64,000 nucleotides of DNA, from NCBI RefSeq assembly GCF_000003815.2, contig NC_049982.1, positions 30,707,615 to 30,771,614 on the forward strand, written 5' to 3'. The position numbers and the translations under genes are program-made. Source of the DNA: Branchiostoma floridae. Lineage: Eukaryota > Chordata > Leptocardii > Amphioxiformes > Branchiostomatidae. How positions within the stretch are numbered: position 1 is the stretch's first letter; each line of letters opens with the position of its first letter. Below the pieces are notes generated by a model. That model did no database searches. It saw only the letters and a program-made list of their open reading frames with translations, and was not told where the DNA came from. Of the stretch, positions 54,908-64,000 are shown one piece after another.

Positions 54908-57900
54908 CTGGGCAAAAGAGAGAGGAGCAGTACTCTAGTACATATAGTTACTAGTGACCTGTCTTTTTGTACGTATACATAGCAACTTCTTGTAAAATAT
55001 GGTGCCAAGTATGTGATGCGATGGAACGTAAGGAGTTTTTTTTGCTAGTCACTATTTTGTAAACGTGGATTTGTTTCCTATGAAATTCTTAATACAGTCA
55101 AACCTGTCTATAGCGGCCACTCAAGGGACTGGTCAAATTGGCCACTATAGAGAGGTGGCCACTATAGAGAATATGCTAATTAATTGACCACAAGCAATAA
55201 GTTACACATGGTATTAGTACACAATGATCTTTATTCACATAATACAGTACTGTACATGTACTGCAATGATTTTTACACTATGTATTAAGAAAACAAAAGC
55301 TATAAAAAGTTTTAAATGTTCTACAGTTGATATTGTCTGAAGAGACAATACCGACTCATATTTCTTTGATCTTTCATCTTGTATCCTTTGATACTTCGCC
55401 GTCCGTGTGTTCTCTCCCGAGTTCACACGTCAGGTTCGCTCATTATGCTAAATTAGCATTAAATGTGGTACTCACAAGAAAAGTCTCGTCATTTTAGACT
55501 TATCTCTTAATAAATGTAAGAATAAAATCCACCATAGTCTGAAGTTCATATCATTTTGTCTTTGTAACAATTCATTTAGAAAGTTTTTGTGATGAAAATT
55601 AACCTAAGCGATAGTGTATTAGAACGTAACTTTAACGCAATTTACCTCCGTAATATTGGCGTCGTCTATTGACCTTATATGACCTCGTTTGTCGGCGGGT
55701 ATGGGTAGCGCCAGTTTACGAAGTTTTGTTTTGAAAATAAATCAAAGACTCTGAGGTTTTAAATCCGACGTAGGGTGACGATACGGCAGCTGTATTTGGC
55801 CGAACGCGTGCCGAAACATAGATCAGCGGTCCTCGTGGCCGTAATCGGCAGTGTTTTTGTACCTGCGGGACCGGAAATCGTGTGGCCGTGGCCGCGTTGG
55901 ACAGGTGGCCGCTAAGCCTATTTCTTAATCATTACGAATCCAAGGGACTGACAAAAAGTGGCCACTATGGGCAGTTGGCCGTTATGCAAAGGTGGCCGCT
56001 AATACAGGTTTGACTGTATATGTAACGCTGCATACAGTCCTGTCTTTGCCAAATCGTGGTTGTAGGTATCGTAAGTGTTCAAAATTTGTGAATGATGAAC
56101 GGAAGGAATAGAACAGGACTGTGTAGTCATTATTAGCATATTAAACAAAAGGGGTAACTGTTAAAGGAAAGAATGATCAAAAGGTGGCACGGTGGCCTTG
56201 TGATCAGGGTTGTTGACTTTGAATCAGACCCCAATGTTGAACCCCCATGAAAGGCAGTTTGCAAGTTTGCACCTATTTCCTCACTTGACTAAGGTGAAAA
56301 TGAGTACGGTTAGAGACGTCCCCTCGATAGCCACACCTCAAACATGTTAAAGTACCCACCGCACTTATCGACGAGAGTAGGGGACCATCCCATTGTGGGT
56401 GGATCAAACCTTACAGGCAAGTCTTTACGAGACTCGTATTTTATGCCCAAAGGTGGTTGGTTTTCCCAGTTATGCAAACAGACAAACATTAGAACTTACC
56501 GCATGGTCGCTCCAGGTGCGACCAGGTCCCTTCTTGAAGTCCGTTTTGAAGAACTGATGAGTGAAGTGCTGCGCCATGAAGCCGAAGAGCACGTTGGTGC
56601 GTCGTCTCGTGTCGGGGAGGAACGTTGTACGCGCCAAGAACGTCTGTGCGAGGTACTCGGGAGAGGGGAGCTCCTTGTGGCCCTTGGTGCCCATGGGGGT
56701 GGGGCAGTCCTCGGGGACGGGAGGCAGCGCGCGGGTGTAGTAGGACCGGGCCGAGTACGTGTCCCACGTCGTGTAGTCATGGCCAGTGTGGTACAGAGGG
56801 GGGCTATCCACTTTGTCTACATAGACTGTGAACTTAGGTAAATAGACAAACATTTAATAAACAAAATGTACTGTAACTGTTACAGTAAATGCATTTAAGT
56901 TCGCAGGGATTTAATTTTGCTGCATCAAGAAAAGGGCTGTTCGCGGTGGTTTTAAGTTCGCGGTAGCACCATCCACTGTAGTCTCTTATTGCCATGGAAA
57001 AAATGTTCGCGGTTGTCTTAAGTCCGCGGTAGATTTGCAACGCAAAAAAATGCAGACATCAAACCACTGCAACAATTTCTGCATTTACAGTGCTTTTGGT
57101 ACAGATACGTTAAAGCAGGAAATAGAAAGAATCTACGTACGAACTTACTAGTACAGAGGTGCTTGTGTGACAAAATGTCTGATCTCTTGTGTGTAGTTAC
57201 TGTCACACAGTAGTAGTAGTCACTGTAGTAGTAATGGTTTATTATTCTTTCTTTGTACAAAATACACAGCATGGCAGTGCACCAAACTTGTGCACTGTAT
57301 TGGATAATGGTATACAAATGTTTTTTTACATATCTTACATCATTAGATTTTTTTACTGTTATCAAGTAACATCTAACTATACCGTGTTCTCTTTGAAATC
57401 ATGATTGTTTTAATTGAAAGAAAAAATGTAAGCTGTAGTTCAGTACATAGTTGCTAGAGGGCCTCTTACGTTTGGAAAACAGCCTCATGAGGAAGTTGCG
57501 CAGGGCCTGTGTGTTGTTGATGATGTGCCAGAGCCACTTGTAGTTTTTGGTCAGGTGGTCAATCGTCTGATCACTGGGCCTCAGGGCAGTCTTCAACATC
57601 GTCCATAACTCCGCTGTACGGGAGAGGGAGATACATCAGTCAACTTGGTGCACTTTGTAACTTTTAACGCTAGATGGGGTGATTGGCGCATACCACCAAA
57701 AAAAACTTGCTCATTTGTTTTGAAGTAGCCTGTTTCACAGTGAGCAGTGAAAGCTAAAAGAACGGATTTGTAACAAAAAACCTAGGAAAAGATATCACAT
57801 GTGATGTCACAGACACGTGATGTAAATCATAAGTCCGGGTTAGAGTCAGACTCTAAAAAAAAGGAACTGTGGCCACGCATCACCCCATTTTCAACGTTCG

Positions 57901-59696
57901 CTTAATATATTTAATGTTCTCTTGTGCCAAGAAAGAGAGTTTGCCAAGGAAGGGAGTTTGCGGATTGTTTTTTTATTTGACTTTCAACAGGATGTACATG
58001 TAATCATGTATGTGGTGTTACTGTGTTAGCGTTAAACTTTCGATGCGTCAATGTTTATTGTAATCTATGTTGCAGGCTTTGAGAATTGGGACAAACCATT
58101 GCCTTTCCATGCTAAACACCCTTCCTCTGCAAACTCCCTTTCTTGACAAACTCCCTTTCTCGGCATAAGAGAACCTTTAAGTTAGCCAATTGAACCCCCC
58201 CACACACACACACACACCCACCACCAAAAAATTAAACCAGTCCCACGACAGGGGCTACCTTGTTCTCTCTTAAAACAAGAATGGCAATACTCTCATTCAT
58301 AAGTCCAAGATTTTCAAGAGTGTCTAGTCACACTTTGCACACGTTTTGCTAGGTGATTTTGTAGAAGAAAATCGATAGCCTCCTGAATTGAGGACGAAGT
58401 GTACTCACGTGTTTGGCAGTTCTGTCCGTAGTAGCCGGTCCCGGTGCAGTCACACGTGTACCCGCCCCCCTCCCTCATACACACACCCATGTTCTGACAT
58501 GGGTACGAGCAGCACTTGTTGTCTGGGAGAGTGTACATGTGGACACACAGATCTCGGTCATTAAACTCATGCGCTAACCCTAACCTGGAATGCCTAATAC
58601 CAATTTACAATGAATATGTAAACCAACTCAGTTAAGAATCAGTAGCCATAAGTTAAATATCAAAACAGGCAGATACAGTGGAAGCCAGTTAATTGCACAA
58701 CGGATTAACGCACACTTCTGTTAACTGCACGGAATCCCCAAATCCCAACCCGGTGCAGTCCAGCAAGATAACTTCGCATTATTGCACCAGCCAGATAATT
58801 GCGCAAAATTCACTGGCAAATTGGCTGTGCAATTAAGTGGCTTCTACTGTACTACAATGTACAATGTAGCCTCTGACCAAAGGCAATGAATTTCACTTCA
58901 TAATGGAATGTCCTAGATACGCTATTCTAGATTTAACAGATTTCAAGAGACTTGATGCCACAAACTAATTTGTATAATACAATGCATGGCTTTATCTTTA
59001 TCACAACCCCCATAATGCAAAAATAGGCAAACATGTCAAGGACTAATATTAAAATGTTATAAGAAGGAATACCATCTAATGAGTAGCCCACTCCATCCAT
59101 TGTAACACTAATATTATCAAAGAATTATGATAGCCCTTATTATTATGTTAAGAAGATGCCATTCTATACCTCTATTTTGTACTTAGTTGTGTATTATATT
59201 CAGTTGTTGCCATACATTGTACTGTTTACAATTTTTGTGCAATAAAGTTCTCCATAACCCCTACCCTTACCTTTATTCTCACCCGTATTCTAAACCACAA
59301 ACCTTACCCAGACCCTCCTACAAAAAATGTAACGAACCAACTGAGTATCATACACAGTGCCATAATGCGGTTTATATTTTCACATCGTTTTCTACTGTCT
59401 CATCTGAGTGATCACAACCTCGCATTCATCAAGACAGCAGATGGAATACCAAATAATGCTAAACGTTAAGCTTTCTTTGAACGTTCCATCTGTTGTCTGA
59501 ACGTACAAAAATAATATTTTCTCAAAATGTTGCAGAAAGTGAAGAAACACATAGAAAGTTTACCTAAATCTGTATGATCCCCTTAATCTATTGCTTCAGC
59601 CAACTTGAAGGCAAATTATAATTAAAAGTGTTTGTTATAATTACCTCCGACAACAAGTGCAGGCAGCAGCACCACTATCAGGTATACGGTATTCAT
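54716..59696 (-). CDS. PTGS: Cyclooxygenase (prostaglandin G/H synthase) gene span, 3' half missing
   Basis: Five exons (59696-59645, 58522-58409, 57613-57470, 56825-56500, 54907-54716) join in consistent phases (1, 1, 1, 0) to 276 residues of a protein that is about 600 long in vertebrates. Order: signal peptide, EGF-like domain, membrane-binding helices, and the start of the haem peroxidase/cyclooxygenase domain. The enzyme converts arachidonate to prostaglandin H2 in the ER lumen and nuclear envelope. Distal haem histidine is present ([10 protein letters not shown]). The substrate-carboxylate Arg120 position aligns with Tyr. Introns 1-3 sit where vertebrate PTGS introns lie, as far as I recall. 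The remaining half is not in the window. Confidence 0.93.
55093..56018. mobile_element. Tc1/mariner-type MITE (tacagtcaaacctgtctatag), copy 2
   Basis: Ends tacagtcaaacctgtctata and acaggtttgactgta are inverse and carry TA. Shares inner words with 34014-34461 (ggaccggaaatcgtgtggcc, cttaatcattacgaatccaa). It is longer, with about 480 bp extra in the middle. Lies in cyclooxygenase intron 4. Confidence 0.85.
56175..56440 (+). repeat. SINE-body fragment
   Basis: ctcacttgactaaggtgaaa + atgagta and catgttaaagtacccaccgc match the body of the SINE at 33140-33570. Degraded head with ggtggcacggtggccttgtg. Confidence 0.5.
56500..56825 (-). CDS. PTGS: Cyclooxygenase exon 4
   Basis: 326 bp, phase 1 to 0. 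Acceptor chosen is ttcacag (56826-56830) because it alone fits the phase-1 donor of exon 3. The acceptor seven bases earlier would shift the frame. Encodes [36 protein letters not shown] and [20 protein letters not shown]. The last includes the distal-haem Gln and His (Q203/H207 in sheep COX-1). The first residues (L-Y-V-D) align with V-R-S-N, so Arg120 is replaced by Tyr. Confidence 0.94.
56881..57092. mobile_element. MITE, acagtaaatgcatttaagtt family, copy 2
   Basis: Ends tacagtaaatgcatttaagt and gcatttacagtg are inverse. Interior gcggtggttttaagttcgcg. In cyclooxygenase intron 3, 55 bp from exon 4. Confidence 0.85.
57470..57613 (-). CDS. PTGS: Cyclooxygenase exon 3 (membrane-binding helices)
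   Basis: 144 bp, phase 1 to 1. Acceptor cgtacag, donor AAAC/gtaaga. Encodes [16 protein letters not shown] and [20 protein letters not shown], ending MRLFSK. Closely parallels PEIWTWLRTTLRPSPS…RWLWDFVN…LMRLVLT of COX-1, the amphipathic helices that dip into one leaflet of the membrane. NNTQ offers a glycosylation site. Confidence 0.94.
57614..58408. other. Cyclooxygenase intron 2
   Basis: Nothing recognisable except a short cacaca run at 58200-58216. Confidence 0.6.
58409..58522 (-). CDS. PTGS: Cyclooxygenase exon 2 (EGF-like domain)
   Basis: 114 bp, phase 1 to 1. Acceptor tctcccag, donor ACAC/gtgagt. Encodes [20 protein letters not shown] then [17 protein letters not shown], the EGF module that helps cyclooxygenases dimerise. 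Cysteine pattern CC-x3-C-x5-C-x8-C-x-C-x8-C matches vertebrate COX. Confidence 0.96.
58674..58852. mobile_element. MITE with tacagtggaagccagttaattg ends
   Basis: Left tacagtggaagccagttaat + tgcac is the inverse of right gtgcaattaagtggcttcta + ctgta. 179 bp with terminal TA. The 3' end of a related copy is at 29930-29966 (gtgcaattaactggcttcta). Confidence 0.8.
59645..59696 (-). CDS. PTGS: Cyclooxygenase exon 1 (signal peptide)
   Basis: ATG at 59694-59696, 17 codons plus one base, donor GGAG/gtaatt (phase 1). Encodes [17 protein letters not shown], a signal peptide, which continues into D-N-K-C-C of exon 2. Vertebrate COX likewise has the leader on its own first exon. Confidence 0.88.
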
Positions 59697-62600
59697 GTTG
59701 CAACTGGGGGAAAATAAGATGTATTAATATTGTTGGGTTTACTGTAGAGATATACAAGGTGCTGCTATTTCTGGTAACTTAAATATGAGCTTGTCTACAG
59801 GATTTTCTAATTCCGAAGCCCCGCCCCCTGTTCGCTTATGTTCTATTTCAAACACCTCCGTCAAAAACAGCGCTTGTCGGACAGAACTGGCCGCCGCCGC
59901 TATTTAGCTGATAAAAACGACTGACTTCTGTTCAGTTTCTTTGGCCCTAATATCCTCTCAGACCGGGCCGTAAAAAATACGCTGCCTTCTTTGTTGAAGG
60001 CTATGTCCACTGCGTACAGTCGTTTGAGTAGGGGTGGATATAGATAGCGGTAATGGCATTATAATTTCAGTCAAAGCGGAAGCGGTAGGCGCTCCATAGC
60101 ATTACCTTGTTGGTGGTCAGGAGTGCCCAGTTTCTGACATGCGGTCGATGCACGAGAAAACCAGGGTACATAAATCTGTAACAGGGTTTCTACTGCGTTT
60201 GTTGCATGCATAACAGCTGCATGCATGCTCATGACAAAAACGAAATTAAGAAGAAAGCAGCTCGGGCACTCGAGAGAGCTTGTATTACACGCCAACTAAA
60301 CAAAACCTTCTACAAAGTCTGCTAGTGCAGTGAAACGTGTCTTATACATACCCTGCTCCACACGTACATTCAGACCATCAACAATGTAATACTATGCAGT
60401 CACACTGTGGCTAGACTCTCTCCCAGAACAACTACACTGTATACTCAGTGGGTGTAGCCTTCAACAAACATAACATAGCATTTTTCTATGGCATTTCCTG
60501 TCCCACCCAGGGGCTGGTTTTGACGGAGACGTTCGAAAAAGAAAAGGGGTTCCAGCTGGTTCTATTTGTTCGATTTGACGTTCAATCAGGATCGGTCCAT
60601 TGATTGCTACCATGGGAATTTAGTGCCAAATCTATACCCAGTGCATCACGGCTTACCCATTAGCCCTGTAAAGCAGTGGGGTAGTGTCTGAGGGCTCTAG
60701 GCAGCGTCTGTTTTTCCGTCAATTGACAGAAATTTGCTGCGTCTGACGGAAAATTTTTAAAACCATTATCTGTCAACCTTGATGGAGAAAACTCCTTGGT
60801 GGAAGCTCCAGGCGGCTTGGAGACGCCATCCACGGCAGTAAAAGCCACAGACTGTTTGTTTTGCTATTGTTATGATTGTTTACAATGTGTGTCTGCGTCC
60901 TTTTGCATAAGACAATCTCATTAAAACCCATTTTTCAAGGTCTCAGTTCAGTCCTGGAATAGTGCATTCAACGAAGTATAAAAGCTCCTTGACTCTACGA
61001 ACTTTTGATGAAATCTTGACAATGTCAAAACCTAGATATTTCTTATGATCAAGGAAGGATGTCCCTACCGCTAGTAAACGGAATTGTTCGGTTCAAGTCC
61101 GGTTTAAACATTTTGTTTCTGCCATATTTCGACTATTGTTTACTTTCTGAATTTGTGCTGTTTTGGAGATTTTGCGGCCTCACAATTCGATATCACAAAG
61201 AAAGCAGAGTACTTTACTAGTTGTTTTACGTCCAACATTTCTATAAACGAATTCATTCTTAAGCCACGCAGCCCACGCTGCTGATTCCCCATTCACACAG
61301 CCAGCATGTTTCTGATCAGTTTTATTTTTGATAACGTTTATAGAGATGTAAAAATTTGTTCATATGAAAATTGTATAATTTCAAAACGTCAGTGTGACGT
61401 CTTATTTTATCTCAATGGCAAAATTTACTACTTTGTAATGTCATTGGGAAAATTAATTTCGCGGTTTTCGCGATGATCGGAATTAGCTGATGGAAAAAAA
61501 ATTCAAGCTGGCTAAAGCCCTGGGTAGTGTACCAAAAGTCACGTGACTTTTCCAAAAGGTGTTTATCTCTAAGCAAGTTTTAGTCAGTACTAAAACATAA
61601 GTCACCTCTACATTCTCTGAGATATAAAATTGCAACTTTTCAATAGAGGTTTTTTTTTTTTTTCACAACTTGTTTGCAAGTTTTCATACCATGCTGTTTC
61701 AATGAAGCTGCCAAGTTACACACACAAAACACAAACTAAAACAGCTGAAATGTTCCTACATATAGCAAAACCCTGTTTCGTGGACAGCAAGTATTGCCCA
61801 GTGCTAGATTCAGGAGTGCTATTTGCAATAGGTCCTCTTTTGAGGGTCTCATAAGCTCAAAAAGTATCCAATTCCAGTGTTGGGGGGGGGGGGGAGGCAC
61901 CAGTAGAGCACATTATGATTGACAGTTCCTATATATCCCTGATATAGTGGAACTTATTCATCATTTTCAGTAAATCAGATCACTTTAAAATTTGTAGTAA
62001 TCTGTGCTACATTGTATCTGTCAGCTATTCCTTACAGCTCCCTATGCACAATGCATGATACTTAATGCTGTACAAAAGTCACAAAATATCATACTTTTGC
62101 TAACATTTAGGGAAATTCATGCACAGAATTGGTCCCCACTCAACAAAATGTTCCTGTATATGATATTGCAATATTATTTCAGCAAATCTGCATGATACAG
62201 CTAATATATATTGTTCAAAAGGCCTCAAATACAAAATGGGGGTGGGGGCGGTACAGGGCATGCAGACATTGGTGTTAGGGCTCACAGTCTGAAGGAAAGC
62301 ATGTTAAAATACACTGAATGAAGGCTTGAAAAACTAACCCATATTTTATTTCAATCTTTAAGATTCTTCTCCACAGAAAGTCACTTTGGTCCATTCAAAG
62401 AAAACGGGGTTGTTCGGCTCTTTCTCCAAGAAAAGCTCACTCTATAAAAGAAACCTCACCTTAACTGACCCCAGTAACCCCTACTGATACAACCGCTTGC
62501 ACCCAACAACTCAAATCTGTCCTTACACCAACTAAACTGCTGAACTGAACAATTTAAAGCTCAGTCCCTAGCTGTCCCTTCTAACTCAAAAAGTCTCCAA

Positions 62601-62990
62601 ATTGGGCAAACATTTTCAATGAAAAGAAGGATTTTCATGGATTTTAAGTGGCACTAAAATGGTATTGAATTTTTTGCGCTCTACTGCGCAGCTCAACTCT
62701 GGCATCAGCCCTTCAGGCGTTATTAAATAGGAAACTTTTTTTCCTCTGGGCATTTTCAACTGGGGTGTAGTAACCAACACAATGTCATTTCTTTGTTGTC
62801 TGCTTACACATTTTGTCATATTTCTGCATTGCGTCTATATCATAACACGATTCAACGTATTCAACAAGAGTCCATAGACCACATACCTCCATGAAATGAT
62901 CAGAGTGTTTGTACAGGGATTGGTTTGGTTTTTGTGAAGATGAGTTTTAGCGGGGGACATGGTCAATAGGAATTATATATTACGAAAGGA
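59697..62990. other. Upstream of cyclooxygenase, no gene recognised
   Basis: The first few hundred bases should be the cyclooxygenase promoter on the minus strand. I cannot name a TATA or other element with confidence. A G tract occurs at 61882-61893. Open frames at 60071-60295, 60660-60848 and 61630-61854 lack support. Confidence 0.4.
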
Positions 62991-62997
62991 CAAAGAA

Positions 62998-63163
62998 TGA
63001 TTTGATAACTGTGGCAACTTAAGACCACCGCAAGCATTTTTCCATGGCAGTAAGACACTAAAGTGCATGGTGCTCCCGCGAACTTAAAACGACCGCGAAA
63101 AGTCCTTCTTCCCGCTGCCATGAAATTAATTTCCCGTGAACTTAAATGCATTTACAGTACTGT
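62998..63163. mobile_element. MITE, acagtaaatgcatttaagtt family, copy 3
   Basis: The right end cttaaatgcatttacagtac is the inverse of the family start. Interior gcgaacttaaaacgaccgcg and gcaacttaagaccaccgcaa match the family words. The left end is degraded. Confidence 0.65.
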
Positions 63164-64000
63164 AGGGAAGAGTTCAGTATCCGAAAATGTAGTAGTGTAA
63201 CTTTTTTTTTTCAACGAGATTGTTCAAGCAACTTGACAGGTCAAGAGACCACTTAAGGGCAATGAACTAAGAAGTTGGAAATAACTGTGCACTGAGATAG
63301 CGATGGACATTTGTTTTGAAGGCTGATAACTTGTAGACAGGAGGGAAACAGTTAATTGTCATTGAGAGAGTTCCATAATGTAGCTGTCCTGGGAAAGAAA
63401 CTGTAACAGTTGCTCTATAGCAAGACTTGGAAATGGTTTATATGTATATGTCTGACAACATTCAGACCCGTCCACTAACACTAACAGCAATCACATTATT
63501 TTCCTCTTATCTAGGCCCTCTTATCCTAAGGGATTCAGGATACTGAGGGAACATTCATTAAACATAGAGGCCATTTATATCCATCCACATCTTTGTAGAA
63601 AAATTGCCATATCTACTATGAACCACAACTTTTTTAGATAAATTTGTCACAGTTGCTGACAAGTAGGTTTTCTCTTAGAGTATATCACAATTCTTTGCTT
63701 AAATTCAACGGTAATCAGTTTTCCACATGTTCCTTTGGCTGATGCCCATTTTTAGGCAGTCTGCCAAAGATTTATGTTTTGTTTTACAGTTTTGTCTATC
63801 CTCAAATCACTGCCATCCTCTGTCACCTATCTTATCGATAAATGCTGTCATCACACAATATATATTCTTTAGAAACTTAGCAAAGCCAGACAGTGTCTCA
63901 TATAAGAGTAATAGCACAAACACACGTACACAGACATTACTACCAGAAAGAACCTGCATCCATTGTAAATATAAGACTCCAAGAAAATGTTATAACGAAC
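63164..64000. other. Window end, nothing recognised
   Basis: AT-rich sequence without supported exons or repeats. Confidence 0.4.

Noticed and set aside
56344-56841. 165-residue plus-strand frame
   Set aside because: Antisense to cyclooxygenase exon 4 and continuous with a SINE fragment.

Overview
The window is animal genomic DNA and most probably comes from a lancelet (Branchiostoma). Genes are split into short exons with GT-AG introns, long stretches are packed with dispersed repeats, and two adjacent single-exon LRR-Ig receptor genes are of the kind known to be greatly expanded in amphioxus. Two runs of N (116 and exactly 100 bases) mark scaffold joins, so the window is three contigs: 1-43582, 43699-52450 and 52551-64000.

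Left part (1-12.4 kb, minus strand). A small secreted protein of unknown function has exons at 4157-3904 and 307-112. Its second exon is phase-symmetric and lies beside a decayed copy of itself. Next comes a two-exon prokineticin-type gene (12165-12058 and 6170-5886). It has a signal peptide, an RTSR processing site, an AVVLTG start corresponding to the vertebrate AVITG, and the full ten-cysteine pattern. I consider this the most interesting gene in the window.

Middle (16.8-38.7 kb, plus strand). Fourteen phase-consistent exons encode about 540 residues of an SFI1 orthologue, the centrin-binding protein of centrioles and spindle poles. Its first intron is 8.7 kb long. It holds a foldback-like element carrying two arrays of 23-25 bp palindromes, and a 3.8 kb element with about 90 bp terminal inverted repeats. 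The SFI1 coding sequence then stops being recognisable, with more than half of the family length missing. Wreckage of a THAP/DDE_Tnp_4 transposase and of a mariner-like transposase follows.

Right part (43.7-59.7 kb, minus strand). There are two paralogous LRR-Ig transmembrane receptors. One carries an 8-base frameshift and the other is cut by the second gap. A cyclooxygenase (prostaglandin G/H synthase) gene follows, with its first five exons clean. Its homology then stops in mid-exon at GHEF with no splice donor, so the half of the enzyme with the catalytic tyrosine is absent. SFI1 (plus) and cyclooxygenase (minus) both lose their 3' halves toward the gapped LRR-Ig contig. This points to a rearrangement or a misassembly. 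From 59.7 to 64 kb I see only non-coding sequence and repeats.

There is no operon logic here. The genes appear functionally unrelated. The strongest structural features outside genes are repeat families present in two or three copies across the window, several with clear terminal inverted repeats and one with a perfect 8 bp target duplication.
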